Below, piece after piece: positions 11,110 through 23,902 of a stretch of 64,000 nucleotides of DNA. Source of the stretch: Juglans regia (Eukaryota; Streptophyta; Magnoliopsida; Fagales; Juglandaceae); the NCBI RefSeq assembly GCF_001411555.2, contig NC_049901.1, forward strand, positions 44,024,802-44,088,801, given 5' to 3'. Every line of letters starts with the position of its first letter. Position 1 is the stretch's first letter. The notes beneath the pieces are model-generated. The model did not search any database. It was not told where the DNA came from and worked only from the letters and a program-made list of their open reading frames with translations. Position numbers and translations under genes: made by a program.

Positions 11110-14100
11110 ATGCCCACATTACAAGTGTCTATGTCAAGTCCTAGGGTTGTTGTCATGACCACCCAGCTGAGTAGTACTATTGCCCTAGTAGTTCTGTCAC
11201 TGGGGGCATTACTACTTCCATTACCTCAAGCAGAGGCTCGAGCTTTTTTCGTCTTCGGAGATTCACTTGTAGATAATGGCAACAACAACTACTTAGCAAC
11301 CACTGCACGTGCCGATTCTCCACCCTATGGCATCGATTACCCCACACACCGACCAACCGGCCGCTTCTCCAATGGCTTGAACCTCCCCGACATTATTAGT
11401 GAGTTTTTCCATTTCATTTTCTCTTTCATAATTTCTAAAACAACCAGCTTTCTGTCTCCTCCCGGTTCAATGAACTTTCATGCATGGTGGTTTTCGTTGA
11501 GCTAACACATAAAATGTGTTGTGTACTTAGGCGAGCAGATTGGGTCAGAGCCCACATTGCCATACTTGAGTCCACAGCTCACCGGACAAAGATTACTAGT
11601 CGGTGCCAACTTTGCTTCTGCCGGTATTGGAATCCTCAATGACACTGGAATTCAGTTTGTAAGTTTTAACTAACCTTTTTCACATTTGGTCTAAGGAGAA
11701 GAAGGCGGCCAGGGAAATGATCAATGGCCGCAAATGAAGAGGATGGTCAGGGATAGTTGCAATATTATTAATGTTTGGTTGAAAGGAACTAAGGTTACGT
11801 TTAGGTAGTGGGTATTCATACAAATTCTATCGATAATATTAGTGAAAAAATAATAAAAATGGCTGTTTGTACTTGACCCAAATTGGGAGGGAAGAGAGTG
11901 TTATGATGGTAGGGCCCACATACGGATTATTTCATTTTTTCTTTCCTACTTGCCTACCAATTATATAAGGATCACTTTGCTTTTTATAATGACCAAGATC
12001 GCCTAAATTAAAGAGAAATACGATGAAAGTTCCCACAAATACCTCATTAATTTCAGTAAATAAAGTCATTTATGGATATAAAATTCACAAATTAGATAGT
12101 CCAGGTCCAATCTTCTAATTAGCTGAGCCAAGAGTCGTACAATTGCCATATAAAGTGATTTTTTTATGTAATTAGCTTATAACTTTGGGCTCATTAATAC
12201 GCGCGTAATTAGTGATGTACTAAAATCGACTACTTTAAGTGTCGTCCAGTGCTAAACCTTTACACATTTCTATTCTTCTATTTGATCAAAATTCTCTTAT
12301 TAAATTAAGAAAAACTGATGAGTACGTGCGGTCGAAGATTGAAAAAAGGATATCTGTCGAAGCTAGAAGGCATAAATATTAATTACGTTACAAGATCATT
12401 GCTGAGTACTGGATAAGCATCATGTGCCTGCATGCACTGATGATCTAGTGGAGGGAAAATGTAAATCGAAGGGATGATGAGATCATTAAGCTGGCTCCGT
12501 GAACTTTGAGAGTATTTCAAATTATTTATAGATATACAGCAATAAAATTAATTATTTGTGAATAATAATAAAATAGTAATAATTTTTTTTATAAATAATA
12601 GAAAATTACTATTCTAAAAATAGTTTAAGATTAAATATTAAATTAAGTTGAGTTAAGTTAAGATAATAAAATATTCTTAAAATATTATCGTTTATTATTT
12701 TAAGTTTTTAAAAAATTAAATTATTTATTAAAATTTAAAAAAATTATAATAATGAGTTAAGATAAATTAAAATAAATTTTATTTTCAAAAAAAATCACTG
12801 GCGAGTTATTGCAGGTATAGGTGGAAAGATGACAATAGATCTACTGTTTCAACTTTGGATAAACATGTCGGTGACCAGCCAACCTAAAAAGACGCGAACT
12901 CTAGAGTTCACGGCAATGTTTGTGGAACTTTGGTCGGGATGGCTAGATCATGTACTGGTAGATCTGACGTGTTAGCCATTGATGAAACTCGTGTAGGCCG
13001 CTATGGATAATAGTAATAATTAAAAAAGAAAAGAAAAAGGGGATCTAGCTTCCAATAATCCGAGCAAAAGGAAGAAAACAAGGCAACAAAAATAGGAAAA
13101 ATCAAAAAAACAAACGGGGAAGAGTTAAGAGAGGAGAAACGAGACCAGGGTGAAGGGCAGGTCGTGTGTTTTTCTTTTGGGTGGGAGAGAGATGATCAGT
13201 TGAATAAGATTTTATTTTTGTAACTACACATCTTTGCATACCAGGCAGTACAATTGGAAGGGAAAGAGATTAATTCCCCTGATCATGATCTCCTCTCTTT
13301 CTCTCCATATTTCCAAAGCCAGTTATCCAGGTTTCACTTGGGTTCTACTTTTTCCACCATTTCTGGCTACTTGTAGCTCTACTTTAATATATACTTCATA
13401 CGTAGATAAGAAAAAAAAGTGAAAATATGGAACGTTCGCATAAGAACTTGAGAAATATTTCCTTAATTATTCAAGCTCAAAAGTTGACTTTTTGACTTCT
13501 ACCTGCAAGAAGATTAATTATTAGGACTCTAGACATCAAGATCATATTTATGACATACAAGTTTACACATGAGATCAAGCTTATATATATATATATATGA
13601 TATATATCTTCAAGACTTCAACTCCATAACGATGTAACCCGGGCCCCCAGTAGAAAGACATGACTAGGAATTATATCGATCCTAACAGCTAGCTCCTTTA
13701 CATATATTTTCCCACAAAGGCGACACTCGGATCGACTTTTGACACTGTCTGGGTATCTGCATGCAGGGCTTCGATCAGTTGTGCAGCAAAAAGGGTTCAA
13801 GCTAGGTTATGTTTATAAGCAGTACTGACACCAGTGAATCTGACCATTTTTTTTATTGTTTGTTTTTGGGTTATTTGCAGCTCAACATTATAAGAATCTT
13901 TAGGCAGTTTGACCTGTTCCAACAGTACCAGCAAAGGTTGAGTGCACTGGTCGGAGAAGCCCAGGCACAGCGGCTGGTGAACGATGCGCTTGTCCTCATG
14001 ACTCTTGGTGGTAACGACTTTGTTAACAACTATTTCTTGACACCTTTCTCAGCAAGATCACGCCAATTCTCTATCCCGGCCTACTCCCGCTACCTCATCT

Positions 14101-16048
14101 CTGAGTACCGGAAAATTCTGCGGGTAATTCCAATATACACTATTTATACTTCGTGATCAACTGGTTTGTTGCTCCATGTTGAAAACGTTCCAGTTTTATG
14201 AGTTTCCGCAAGAACACAACATGTTTTGGGGATTTGATAAAAATAAATTTATAAGTTGATGTGGTACGTTAGATTGTAAAATTATTTTTATTATAAAATA
14301 GATCTAACGTATCATATTAACTCATATTAATTTGTGGATTTATTTTAATTTGTAGGATCTCTTTGCGGTTATGTAGCACTTCTCAGCTTGATTTATTACA
14401 AAAGATGTATATGTTTAATTGGTAGGTGATCAGGAGCTACTTGAGAGATTTATTGCTCAATATGGTATAAACATTAATGCCAAGCTTGTTTGGAAAAAGC
14501 TTTCATCCCAAAAGTTTTCATCTCATCTACTCCTTAAGTATCACTTAAACATAAATATTTTTAAATTAATCGTTACAATTTTTTCAAACAAAATATTATA
14601 ATTAATTTCCTTAACTTTCGAACAAAAAATAAAAAATAATTCAATTTTTTCAAATTTCTAAATAAAAATAATATTATAAAATTATATTCTAACAATATTT
14701 AAACTTTATAATATTTTTTATTCAACTTTTTTTCTCTCGTTTCACAAAAGAAAAATTCTAAATATAAACTCCACACCCTGTACACTACTTTGAAATCACA
14801 TATTTTTAAATGATGTGTAGGGGTGTGGGGCTTCTGTGTAGCATGACTCTTCACAAAATCTAAAAACTACTCAACTCAAACTATCGATCTCACTACCTTT
14901 TATAAACCGTATTATTATTACTATTTACAAAATTTTTTATCTCATCTTTTTTCTAAACATCTCCTAAGACTTGACGGAGATGCTTGAACTTTTTCCCACA
15001 CGCAATACAATAGCGGTCACACTTTAGGCCGGAAGCACCAATTTTTTGTTTCTCTTTTATTTTTAATCAAACTTCCCTTAAGATTAAAAGAAAATACAAG
15101 AGGAGAGAGCAGAAAATCTCCAAACAAATCTCATGCATTACCGAATTAGTTACATTGCATACAATTAGGACATATAAAAATAAATAGCTAGGGATCGAAT
15201 GGGTCATGATTTTCATATTCATTAATAGAAGCTAGCGACCGCCATAGCAGTTTTGAAATCTAATTGATGGATTTGTCGGATGCAATTGCTAAGAGCATTT
15301 ATAATGGTTCTAATTTCTTATCATTTAAAATATATGCATCACTAAATTTCTTTTTTTCTATTTTACATATTGAGTACTTTTACAATAGAGAAATGCTAGA
15401 GATATAAAAAGATTACACAAAATAAACCTACAAACTGATCATGTGGTTTTATGAAATCCGTTATATTTACTTTATAATAAAAATAATTTTATAATCTGAC
15501 ATACCACATCAACTTAGACTGTGGGTTTACTTTTCATGTATAGCTAAAGTATTTTCCCTTGGGCTATACGAGCTGGGGTATTTTTTTTTAGAGGCTAGGG
15601 ATGTTTTCACTCTAAAGTATCCCTTTGTGCAACTTTCCTAAACATCCCTAGACTAGAGTACTTTACAATTTAATAAAATTTTCATTTCATTTCATTTCTA
15701 AACATTCCCTAAGCTGATCCATGATATATTTGGGCTTTTCTCACCATTTATGATACTTCATTTAGAGGTTATACGAGCTGGGAGCCCGAAGAGTGATGGT
15801 GACGGGAACAGGGCCATTGGGGTGTGTCCCGGCAGAACTAGCCATGAGGAGCAGGAATGGGGAGTGTGCAGAAGAGTTACAGCAGGCAGCTGGAATTTTC
15901 AACCCGGAGCTCGTCCAAATGATACAACAACTCAACAGCGATCTCGGCGCAGATGTTTTTGTTGCTGCCAATGCGTTCCAGATGAACATGGACTTCATCA
16001 ACAGTCCCCAAAGATTCGGTTTGCTTTTTGCACCCTGCATCCTATTTA

Positions 16049-16092
<44 letters not shown>

Positions 16093-16668
16093 GTCTAAAT
16101 CCTAGCTGCATTCACTCTCTATGATCTTCCGTTTACATCTAAAATTAAATTGGAAAATTACTTCTTGCACTTGATCTGATTTATTACAGCTTGTTTTACA
16201 ATGTTATTCCAAATCATAAAAAATCTCGATCTCAAAACTGTCAAACAGTACTTATGATATTGTAAAAAATGAGTATCAAGATCCTCTTTATAAGTACTTT
16301 GGGTTGGTGGGGGAGAATAAGCAGAGCGAACGCCTTTCATATTAGGAAATTTTTGTTTACTTAGAGATGGATTTCATGAAATTAATTTATATCTGAAATA
16401 TTATAAGAAGTCTGTCATGATCATAAATATTACAGGCTTTGTTACATCAAAAGTAGCATGCTGTGGGCAAGGCCCCTATAATGGGATCGGAACATGCAAC
16501 CCGCTGTCAAGCTTATGTCCCAACCGGGACATCTACGCATTTTGGGACGCTTTCCATCCATCAGAACGTGCAAACCGCCTAATCGTGCAGCAGATAATGA
16601 CAGGTTCTTCAGATTACATGAACCCCATGAATCTCAGCACCATTATGGCCATGGACTCCAATATCTAA
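11110..16668 (+). CDS. GDSL esterase/lipase, LTL1/cutin-synthase-like, five exons, 381 aa
   Basis: Exons 11110-11398, 11531-11658, 13881-14123, 15766-16018 and 16436-16668 join in frame with GT..AG borders (1146 nt with stop). A hydrophobic signal peptide (about residues 16-43) precedes GDSL block I ([15 protein letters not shown], nucleophile Ser52). Then come block II ([10 protein letters not shown], Gly128), block III (GGND, Asn184) and block V (DAFHP, Asp342 and His345), so all SGNH catalytic residues are present. The stretches [14 protein letters not shown] and the tail [11 protein letters not shown] are hallmarks of the At5g33370/LTL1/CUS clade, whose members are extracellular acyltransferases or esterases linked to cutin and surface lipids. 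Length fits the family (360-380 aa). In-frame ATGs at 11131 and 11155 are alternative starts that keep the signal peptide. Introns 2 and 3 are enlarged by MITEs. The substrate is inferred from the clade only. Confidence 0.93.
12540..12790 (+). mobile_element. MITE family A remnant in intron 2 of the GDSL gene
   Basis: Degenerate copy: AAGTTGAGTTAAGTTAAGAT, a core 'taaatta tttattaaaattt', then TAATGAGTTAAGATAAATTA. It contributes to the unusually long (2222-bp) intron 2. Ends are uncertain. Confidence 0.45.
14236..14360. mobile_element. MITE family B copy in intron 3
   Basis: Inverted arms 'aaataaatttataagttgatgtggtacgttag' and 'taacgtatcatattaactcatattaatttgtgg' surround AAAATTATTTTTATTATAAAA. 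This is a hairpin of about 125 bp with no coding content. Confidence 0.6.
15392..15545. mobile_element. MITE family B copy in intron 3
   Basis: Same family as 14236-14360. Arms 'aaataaacctacaaactgatcatgtgg' and 'ccacatcaacttagactgtgggttta' enclose ACTTTATAATAAAAATAATTTTATAATCTGA. It lies about 220 bp upstream of exon 4. Confidence 0.6.
16051..16089 (+). repeat. (TA)n microsatellite in intron 4
   Basis: An uninterrupted run of about 19 TA units just downstream of exon 4 of the GDSL gene. Confidence 0.9.
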
Positions 16669-16693
16669 TTAATAATATTGTTGTCTAATTAGT

Positions 16694-16726
<33 letters not shown>

Positions 16727-17034
16727 AATTGTGATCTTCAAATACTACTGCATGCCTAGCTAGCTTATATTTATATCATGTAAGGACAAGACCTAATGGG
16801 AATCGATCGTTCTAGCTAGCTAGCTAGGTTTTTAATTAATTAGTGATTGGCAGATGCATTTTACATTCTACGTACATGCAATGATGTTGTGGCTGCAGTG
16901 CATTTGGTATATCTGTAACTAGTGATCATGACCAGCTTAATTGTATTCGAATTAATTAAGTACGTTGCTTGGTTGAATATATAATTAATGTTGATGCATG
17001 AGTACGTCGTATTGATTGCTTTGGTTATCATGTA

Positions 17035-20000
17035 CTAAATGTCACACTCCAGTCCCGGAGATCTAGAGAGTTAGCTCATGTTATAACATTATCTCCCAAC
17101 AACACAATGTATACATTCCAAGTTCTTTATAAACCAATAACTTTAATATAATTACTCTCAGACACCATGAAGTTTCAAAATAACCTTCAACCTTCAGAAT
17201 TTCTATCAACATAACCAAATAAAACTTTGCATAAAACTCTACCAAAATCAAGGTACCCAAAATACTCTTCTTGTTAGGGGTGTAACCGGTCCGGTCCGGT
17301 CCGGTTTTGGACAAAATCTAGGACCGAACCGGTATGTACCAGTTTTGTATTTTTCAAAACCGATTACGCCCCGATTACCCTCCTAAACCGGTACTTCCGG
17401 TTTTACCGGTTTCCGGTCCGGTCCGGTTTTCTGATTTTTTTTAAATGTAAAAAATATATAATAAAGTGTTAATTCTTATTATAAAATATTATTAAAAATT
17501 TAATATATATATTATGCTTAAAGCATTTGATCAATTAAATTTTTATCTTTAAGATTAAACTTTTATTTTATAAATTATAAAAATATTATCTTATATATAA
17601 TTATATTAATAACATATGATCAAATAAATTACAAATGTTCATATTTAAGATTAACATTTTATGTTATTATTTATAAATTATAATATAAAATTTTTTCATA
17701 TATGATATATAATTATATATATTATATATAAAAATTTAACATATAATTTTATATATTATATATATAAATATTTTGTATAATATATAAATTAATTTTTATA
17801 TATTTTTTTTCCAACCGGTCCGGTTCGGTCCGGTCCGGTCCCAAAAACTACGGAACCGGAACCGGATCGGAACCGGCCGGTTTTCATAAAATAGGAACCG
17901 GTTCCGGACCGGACCGGTTCAAAACCGGACCAACCGGTCCGGTTCGGTCCGGTCCGGTCCGGTTTTCCGGTTTAAATTTACACCCCTACTTCTTGTACTT
18001 AATTCACTATGCTCACGTAACCATATACATACTTTCGATTCTTGATTTTCAGCTAAAACATTCAAACATCTGAAAATATTATGGAGATAAGGAGTGAGTT
18101 ATCAACAACTCAGTAAGTAGAGAACATATCATAATATGTAAACATGAGTTTTTTCATAAAGTTTTCAGAATGCAAAAACAAATCATATTATTTTCAATAT
18201 GCGTATCTCAAAATTGTGTTATCAAAAAATCAGAGCGAATTTTTAAATTGTTCATATATATGTATTCAAAAACCAACTATTCATATTCAAAAATCCTTTG
18301 GCATAACATGACTGAACATCTTCATCTTATCATATCATATCCGCGTATTGTATCATAAAATATCATCATATTATATCATATATCATGTTTAACCCCTGTG
18401 GTAGAGTTATGTTATCCCCGGTGGCCAAACCAAGCAGTATCAGAATGTGAAACTTCCCCTTATTCATTCTTAGAGTCTCGAGTATGTACACAAGAAAGAC
18501 CATGCAGAAAAACTATTTTGTTTCCAAAGTAAGTGCACTATAAAACAGAGATGTTGGTACCAACTATATAACATAATCAGAATCAGAATTAGAAACAGAA
18601 GTTGAATCAGGATGTCATGCCAAATGTTTTTCAGATGCCACATCATATCAAAATAGAATACTAAATAGATTCATATCATTTTCACATAATCAAAACATAT
18701 TCAGAGCATCTTCGTATAACATGTACAAAATTCTCAGATTTTATATTTGCTCTTTTGCACAGTTCAGAAAAAAATATACTAAAATATTACTTATGTCTAC
18801 ATCAATCATATAAGAAAATATTTTATTTTTTGTATAGATTTTATGAGTAATGCAAACAAATAACTGAGATTGTTTGCATATTTCTTTTCAAAACATAACA
18901 TGCATATTTTTTTTTTATAAAATAATTCTTAATTCATTTACATTTTATACAAAATCTAGTATACGAATTCCGCTTACCTGAACTTTTTAACTTTTATTAA
19001 TTTCCTCATAATAGCGTTAAAGGAATATCAATCATTACCTATAAAATAGTCACGTAACTTGCATAAATTTTATGTTGAACACATATTTCATAATATCGGA
19101 ACTCTAAAATATCGACTTTCTCCAAAATACTTTGATTTTCATGTGATTTCTCCAAATAATTTCACGATAAATTCCTAAAATCATTCTAACTCCATAATAT
19201 TGACATTAAAACGATAATTCTAGTGTTCATACTTGAACTTTAATTTTTCCAACCTCCATAATATTTTTAACTCCAAAATAGTATGTTCTTTCCTTGGATC
19301 CAAATAACCGAAACTCAATGACTGTACTCAAAAAATTTCTCAATATCACATTACCCATATCGGCTTCATTGCTTCAAATTAACACTTGAAGGTAGATGGC
19401 TTAGTGGTACTTTTATAAATAACTAGGGTGTTAGACCTGCTATCGAAAGGAAGTAAAAGCTTGAAAACCCCATGCAATTCTGAGAAAAACAGACCCATTG
19501 GAGAAGCGAACTGAGAGACGGATAAATACTATGGAATAACCGCTGTGATGGAAACTCACCAAGAGAGAGGCAGCAAGCGGCAAACTGGTGGCTGAGCTGA
19601 GGTCGACAGTGGAGCACGACGGCAGTGCACCATGAGGGAGAGAGAGAATCACGTAGAAAGAGAGAGAGTTGCGATCGGCTTACCGAGAGGGGTGAAGATA
19701 TCGCATGATGGTGGCTCACAGTGGCACAAGGTTGGGAATGGTTGTTCGGGGTGGTGCAAAGAGAGTATCACGGTGGATGCGTGGTGGTCAAACAGAAGAG
19801 GTTGGCTGCGTAGTGGTGGAATGTAGTATCATGTGGTCCATGCTTGTTACTCTGTTTTGAGTATTAAAAACAGAGTGTCGGTTTGGTCCATAGAGGGTGA
19901 TGCAAGTCCGTCGGGGTAGATCACGGTGGCTGAAGCCATTGATGCGGGCTGCTAGGCTTCAAGTTGGGACGGACATTCTCAATGGCAACGACCAAGTGGG

Positions 20001-20733
20001 CGTCGACAACTGTGAAATCTCGACAGTGGAGAAATGGAGGAGGGTGGCAATGGCTTTGTGGCTTGTTAAACTTGAAGTTGAATATATTCAATTTTCCCCA
20101 TTTTTGAGTGTTTACACAGTGCTTTATTTATAGAGAAAATCATGCCGAAAATAGTTTGGCATTCTAACAAATAGATAATGCGCTGGCTAGTTGTGTGATC
20201 GTGCTAGTAACCGAAAGATGCCTTTAATACAAACAGAATCACACAAAAATATTTCCATAGAAGCACAAGGATGTATTTCCATAGAATCACAAAAATGTTA
20301 TCATGGCTCATAGTGGGAACAAAAACTCTGTTTTTGGTGTGTAAAAATAGAGGTGTTAATTTGTGGATTTACGACAATGCAGTTGGCTACGGTGGTGGTA
20401 CGGTTTGGTGGTCACAGCCAGGCCAGGCGAGAGGGTGGCAGCAGTGGCGTTGTACTTTTGGCCTGGGACCGTGGGCTTTGGGGGGGTGGGGGTTGGTTGT
20501 GAGAGATGGAGGCTGGCGGTTTGAGGAGAGTAGAAGAGGATGTGAAAATAAAATTGAGAGAGAGACCAAGAGGAAGAAACAGAGGAGAGGGAGGGAGGAA
20601 GCGTGCCCCCTCGGTGCTGTGGCTGCGTGAAAATATGGGGAAGTTTGGAGTTATCGTGGGGGTTGGGGGAAAAACAGGTGGAAAAATAATATTCCATGGG
20701 CCTGGGCTGGGCCTGGGTGTTACATACACTAAA
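17035..20733. mobile_element. Solo LTR (Ty3/gypsy-like) with 5-bp target duplication
   Basis: The LTR itself is 17040-20728. It begins TGTCACACTCCAGTCCCGGAG and ends GGGTGTTACATACA, and is flanked on both sides by the direct repeat CTAAA (17035-17039 and 20729-20733). It has TG..CA termini, no internal coding region, and only one LTR copy, so it is a solo LTR left by recombination between two LTRs. A 714-bp hAT element plus its target duplication lies inside, so the original LTR was close to 3 kb. Long LTRs starting TGTxACxxxC are typical of plant gypsy elements (Tekay/Del-type chromoviruses, by my recollection), but the lineage cannot be proved without the polyprotein. Reading frames at 19.4-20.8 kb fall in its GC-rich 3' part and are not genes. 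Confidence 0.8.
17267..17996. mobile_element. Non-autonomous hAT element, 714 bp, CCGGT-rich ends, 8-bp target duplication
   Basis: The element (17275-17988) has 11-bp terminal inverted repeats TAGGGGTGTAA / TTACACCCCTA. It is flanked by the exact 8-bp repeat CTTCTTGT (17267-17274 and 17989-17996), the hallmark of hAT transposition. Both subterminal regions (17286-17430 and 17815-17970) are packed with GGTCCGGTCCGG-type repeats in both orientations, separated by a very AT-rich centre. It has no transposase. Such arrays are thought to be transposase-binding sites in hAT elements. It is nested in the solo LTR. Confidence 0.9.
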
Positions 20734-21640
20734 GGCCTAAGTACTATTCTGTGCAAAATACAAGGGCAACTAGCGAAGAACTGGATCGAGTGAAAAGCGG
20801 TTAAATTATTAGTCAAAACTCGAATACTACTCGCAATATTCTAAAACGTACGTACGACGAAGAATAGTCGTGGTCGCACTGTGGGAGCTTGTCCATCTTG
20901 ATGAACGCGGAAGGAATATTTTGACCATAGACGATTTCAAACCCAAAATCCTAATTGATAATATTGGATTAAATTTCAAATTGGACGCTTGCTTGCTAGC
21001 TATTTATTTATATTTATATAATCGACATCAATATTATCCATTTGAAGCAGTCAGTCAATGCATGGAATTAATATTATATACAGTTAAAGATCATGCACCT
21101 TTTCCAATAAAAACGTTTAGATTATCTCATTTTGCAATTAGCTCATTTTCTGATCAATTTTAATACTAGTCCTAGCTAGCTAGCTAGAAGTGATGAATTG
21201 ATCAAACAAGAAAAAGAAAAAGAAAAAGAAAAAGAAAGAAAGCAAGCAAAAAATAATGTTGAGAAATTAAGCTGGAGGGAGAAAAGGAAAAGGTCATGGA
21301 AATTAGTTTTGATCCATGATCCCACAGCTAGCTACTATTAAGCTGCCGGGTCTTATACAGATCACATGAGAACCAAAGAAGAATGCATGCCTGCCATTAA
21401 AAAATAAAAAATACACACCATTGAAAAGTACTTGAGCATAAGCTAGAACAAACAAATTATAAAGACTTAAAGGCCGATATGATCTAGAACCCAGAAAGCT
21501 GGGGACAAAAACCCATTTATCTCAGTCCCCATTATTTGCATGGTTACAGAGAGGGCCTGAAAAAAAGAAGGCTGGGAGCTGGAAAATAAAAGAAAGAAAA
21601 GAAACTTATCTGTGTCCGAAAACTAACTAATTAATTAGCC
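20734..21640. other. Intergenic, no gene recognised
   Basis: Holds a (GAAAAA) purine tract (21208-21250) and the sequence 3' of the unknown single-exon gene. The frame at 20870-21163 shows no family features. Confidence 0.45.
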
Positions 21641-21643
21641 CTA

Positions 21644-22336
21644 TTAATTAATCCAGACACCTGCAGCCCAAATCTTCTCTCCTATGAAACTCGCAATCTT
21701 CCTCACAGACTCCTTCATCACCACCCAGCCAACCTCAGTACCATGATCGCCAGCGACCTTAACACCATCAATAGTACTAGTACTGCCGCTCGCATCCACC
21801 GAGACCGACTCACCCACTTCGTCCCTGCTTATTGCCGACCTATTCCCAGAGCCTTCCTGATCACCATCCTTTAACTTATTGCTGGCTATCTTCTTTCTCT
21901 CTGTCTTCATCTTTGCGCTCCTTCTCTTCTTCCTCTTCTTAACCAGCTGATCATCTTCATAAGCTTCGATTATCTCGTGTATGAGTTCACGGCTAGGCGA
22001 TGCATCCCATCTTGCCCAGAAACTCATATAACACCTAAAGCAGTTGCATTCAAACATCGGAGTGTGATCTGCCCAACCACTGTGATAATCAGCACTACCT
22101 TGATCAGTACTACCATGACATCTAGGAATAACAGCATCTGGATGACCAGAGAAGTTGCTACAAGTAGTACCAGTGTTAATACTTGAGACGATGATTAGGT
22201 AGGCCAAGACTTCTTTGTCTTCAGCCGAGAGGGCCGCAGTGAGAGCTAGGATTGTCGGCGGGAGCACAGCCAAAAGGTTGGAGATGGACGGCGGCGAAGG
22301 GTGCACCTGGCCTTTCTTGTAGATCAGCTTCTTCAT
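21644..22336 (-). CDS. Conserved plant protein of unknown function, 230 aa, single exon
   Basis: An uninterrupted frame with ATG at 22336 and stop TAA at 21644. The N-terminus (MKKLIYKKGQVHPSPP) leads to an Ala/Leu-rich helix LLAVLPPTILALTAALSAED (21-40) and a following helix. The most striking part is residues 94-128: a Cys cluster (C97, C99, C102) followed by the aromatic run YMSFWARWDASPSRELIHEI. A strongly basic stretch (133-153) follows, then an acidic/Ser-rich linker and a hydrophobic C-terminal segment. I recall unnamed Arabidopsis proteins (such as At1g24270/At1g62422) with the same 'CxCFxCY..YW.RWD.SP.R.LIHEIIEA.E' core; none has an established function. The basic run could be a nuclear localisation signal. 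The gene is probably real, because an open frame of this composition with such a core is unlikely by chance. Confidence 0.8.
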   Translation of the reverse strand: MKKLIYKKGQVHPSPPSISNLLAVLPPTILALTAALSAEDKEVLAYLIIVSSINTGTTCSNFSGHPDAVIPRCHGSTDQGSADYHSGWADHTPMFECNCFRCYMSFWARWDASPSRELIHEIIEAYEDDQLVKKRKKRRSAKMKTERKKIASNKLKDGDQEGSGNRSAISRDEVGESVSVDASGSTSTIDGVKVAGDHGTEVGWVVMKESVRKIASFIGEKIWAAGVWIN

Positions 22337-22339
22337 GGC

Positions 22340-23900
22340 AGGTAGATCAGGTAATTGATGATTCTGTGGTTCTTGAGGCTTTGGTGCTTTTGATCATATA
22401 TCTGGTTTTAACTTAGATTAGAAAACAAAACAAAAAATCTGGTTTTAACTTTAGATTGCTTTCTTTGACCTTTGCCAGTCTTATGTTTGACATTTTTGTT
22501 GTCCCCCCCGTCTTGCGGACTTCGAATCGTGGAAATTGAGGATAGTAAATACGAATAGCTTACGCGTTCTAGGACTAGAAGGGCGACTGAATTCATATTT
22601 TATGGTCAATTAAGAAATTTTGCCACTTCAAAGCATTGCACAAATTCATGAAGCCATTTATAAGTTTGGCGTAGATAGATGATACATCTAATTATATGGT
22701 ATAATTTAATTTAAAATTTAACTTTAATTAATTAAATTTTATTATTTATATACTAATTTAAATTGGCTCAAAGATAGAAACATGACTTTATTGGCTCAAA
22801 GGGTCTCTCTCTATTAAGGATCTTCATTCTGACTCAAGTTGGACTCACATGGCCAGGTCCAATGGTAATCCTGAATGGGCAGAAGTGGGTCACCATGGAA
22901 ACCAACAGTAAAATAAAGCCCAAATGGACAGCACCCACGGGCGGGCTGGAATCCCACTCAGCCCTTCATCATAGTTTTATTAAGCTTTCAACCGACTTCT
23001 TTCGGCGGCCAGCTCTATCAGTCAATTTTGTATCGACAAATCATTCTGATCTTTGGTATTTCAGCCATTAGCCATTTAAGAGACCTTGGATCCCAACGAA
23101 AAAAAAAAAAAAAACTTGAAATTATTGTTTGACTGGGAGTTCTAAGATGTACGCAAGAAGGAAAAAGATCTCTTTAAAATTTGAGGCTTTTTATAAAAAA
23201 GTTAGTTAATATACGGTACTTAAATGGAGAGTACTCATACAAGTTTATATAATTATATTTAAAAAAAATTAAAATTATAATAATATATATATTTTTTTTA
23301 TCCTCATTCATTAATAAGACTGTACACGCAATCCTTCACTCAACATTGCAAATAAAATTTCGAGAGATATATATACATAAGGTGAGCGGCCGAAATCATT
23401 TATTTCTCATTTAATATTACGAGAGATATTTATACAAGCTATTATAAAATGTTGCAGGCCATATTCACTTTTTGTATCTATCTTTTTTTCCGTTTGCATG
23501 AGACCTTCATGATGTTCGACAACAACTTGAAGGAGGGACTTTTAGCTAATAATCATAATGTAATGTCTCCTTCTCCGATCGAAATCCAAGCCCATGCATA
23601 TACTTATACAGGTTCATGGCCAGATAATTAATGATTAATTATATATTAAAATGTTATAATTACTCATTAATAGTCGGTCTCAACACGAAAGAAAGATTAA
23701 TTACCATATATATATATATATATATGTTACAAGCTCCTTATAATCATGCATCTATATGTATATAACACGATATATATCGATCTAATAGTACTATGATCAA
23801 TATTTATAGCCTTAATTGAAGATCATGAGCAATGCTATGTAGTAGTAGTACTATGCGTGCATGCATATATAGCTAGCATGACAAGCGCTGAAAAGCAGGA
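22340..23900. other. Intergenic, no gene recognised
   Basis: Contains the upstream region of the single-exon gene, a poly-A tract at 23099-23114, a TA microsatellite (23707-23725) and the 3' side of the GDSL gene that ends at 23903. Open frames at 22862 and 23449 show no domain or family features. Confidence 0.4.
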
Positions 23901-23902
23901 AA

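Noticed and set aside
20356..20816. Overlapping Pro/Ser-rich minus-strand frames
   Set aside because: They fall in the GC-rich 3' part of a solo LTR and overlap each other in different registers.
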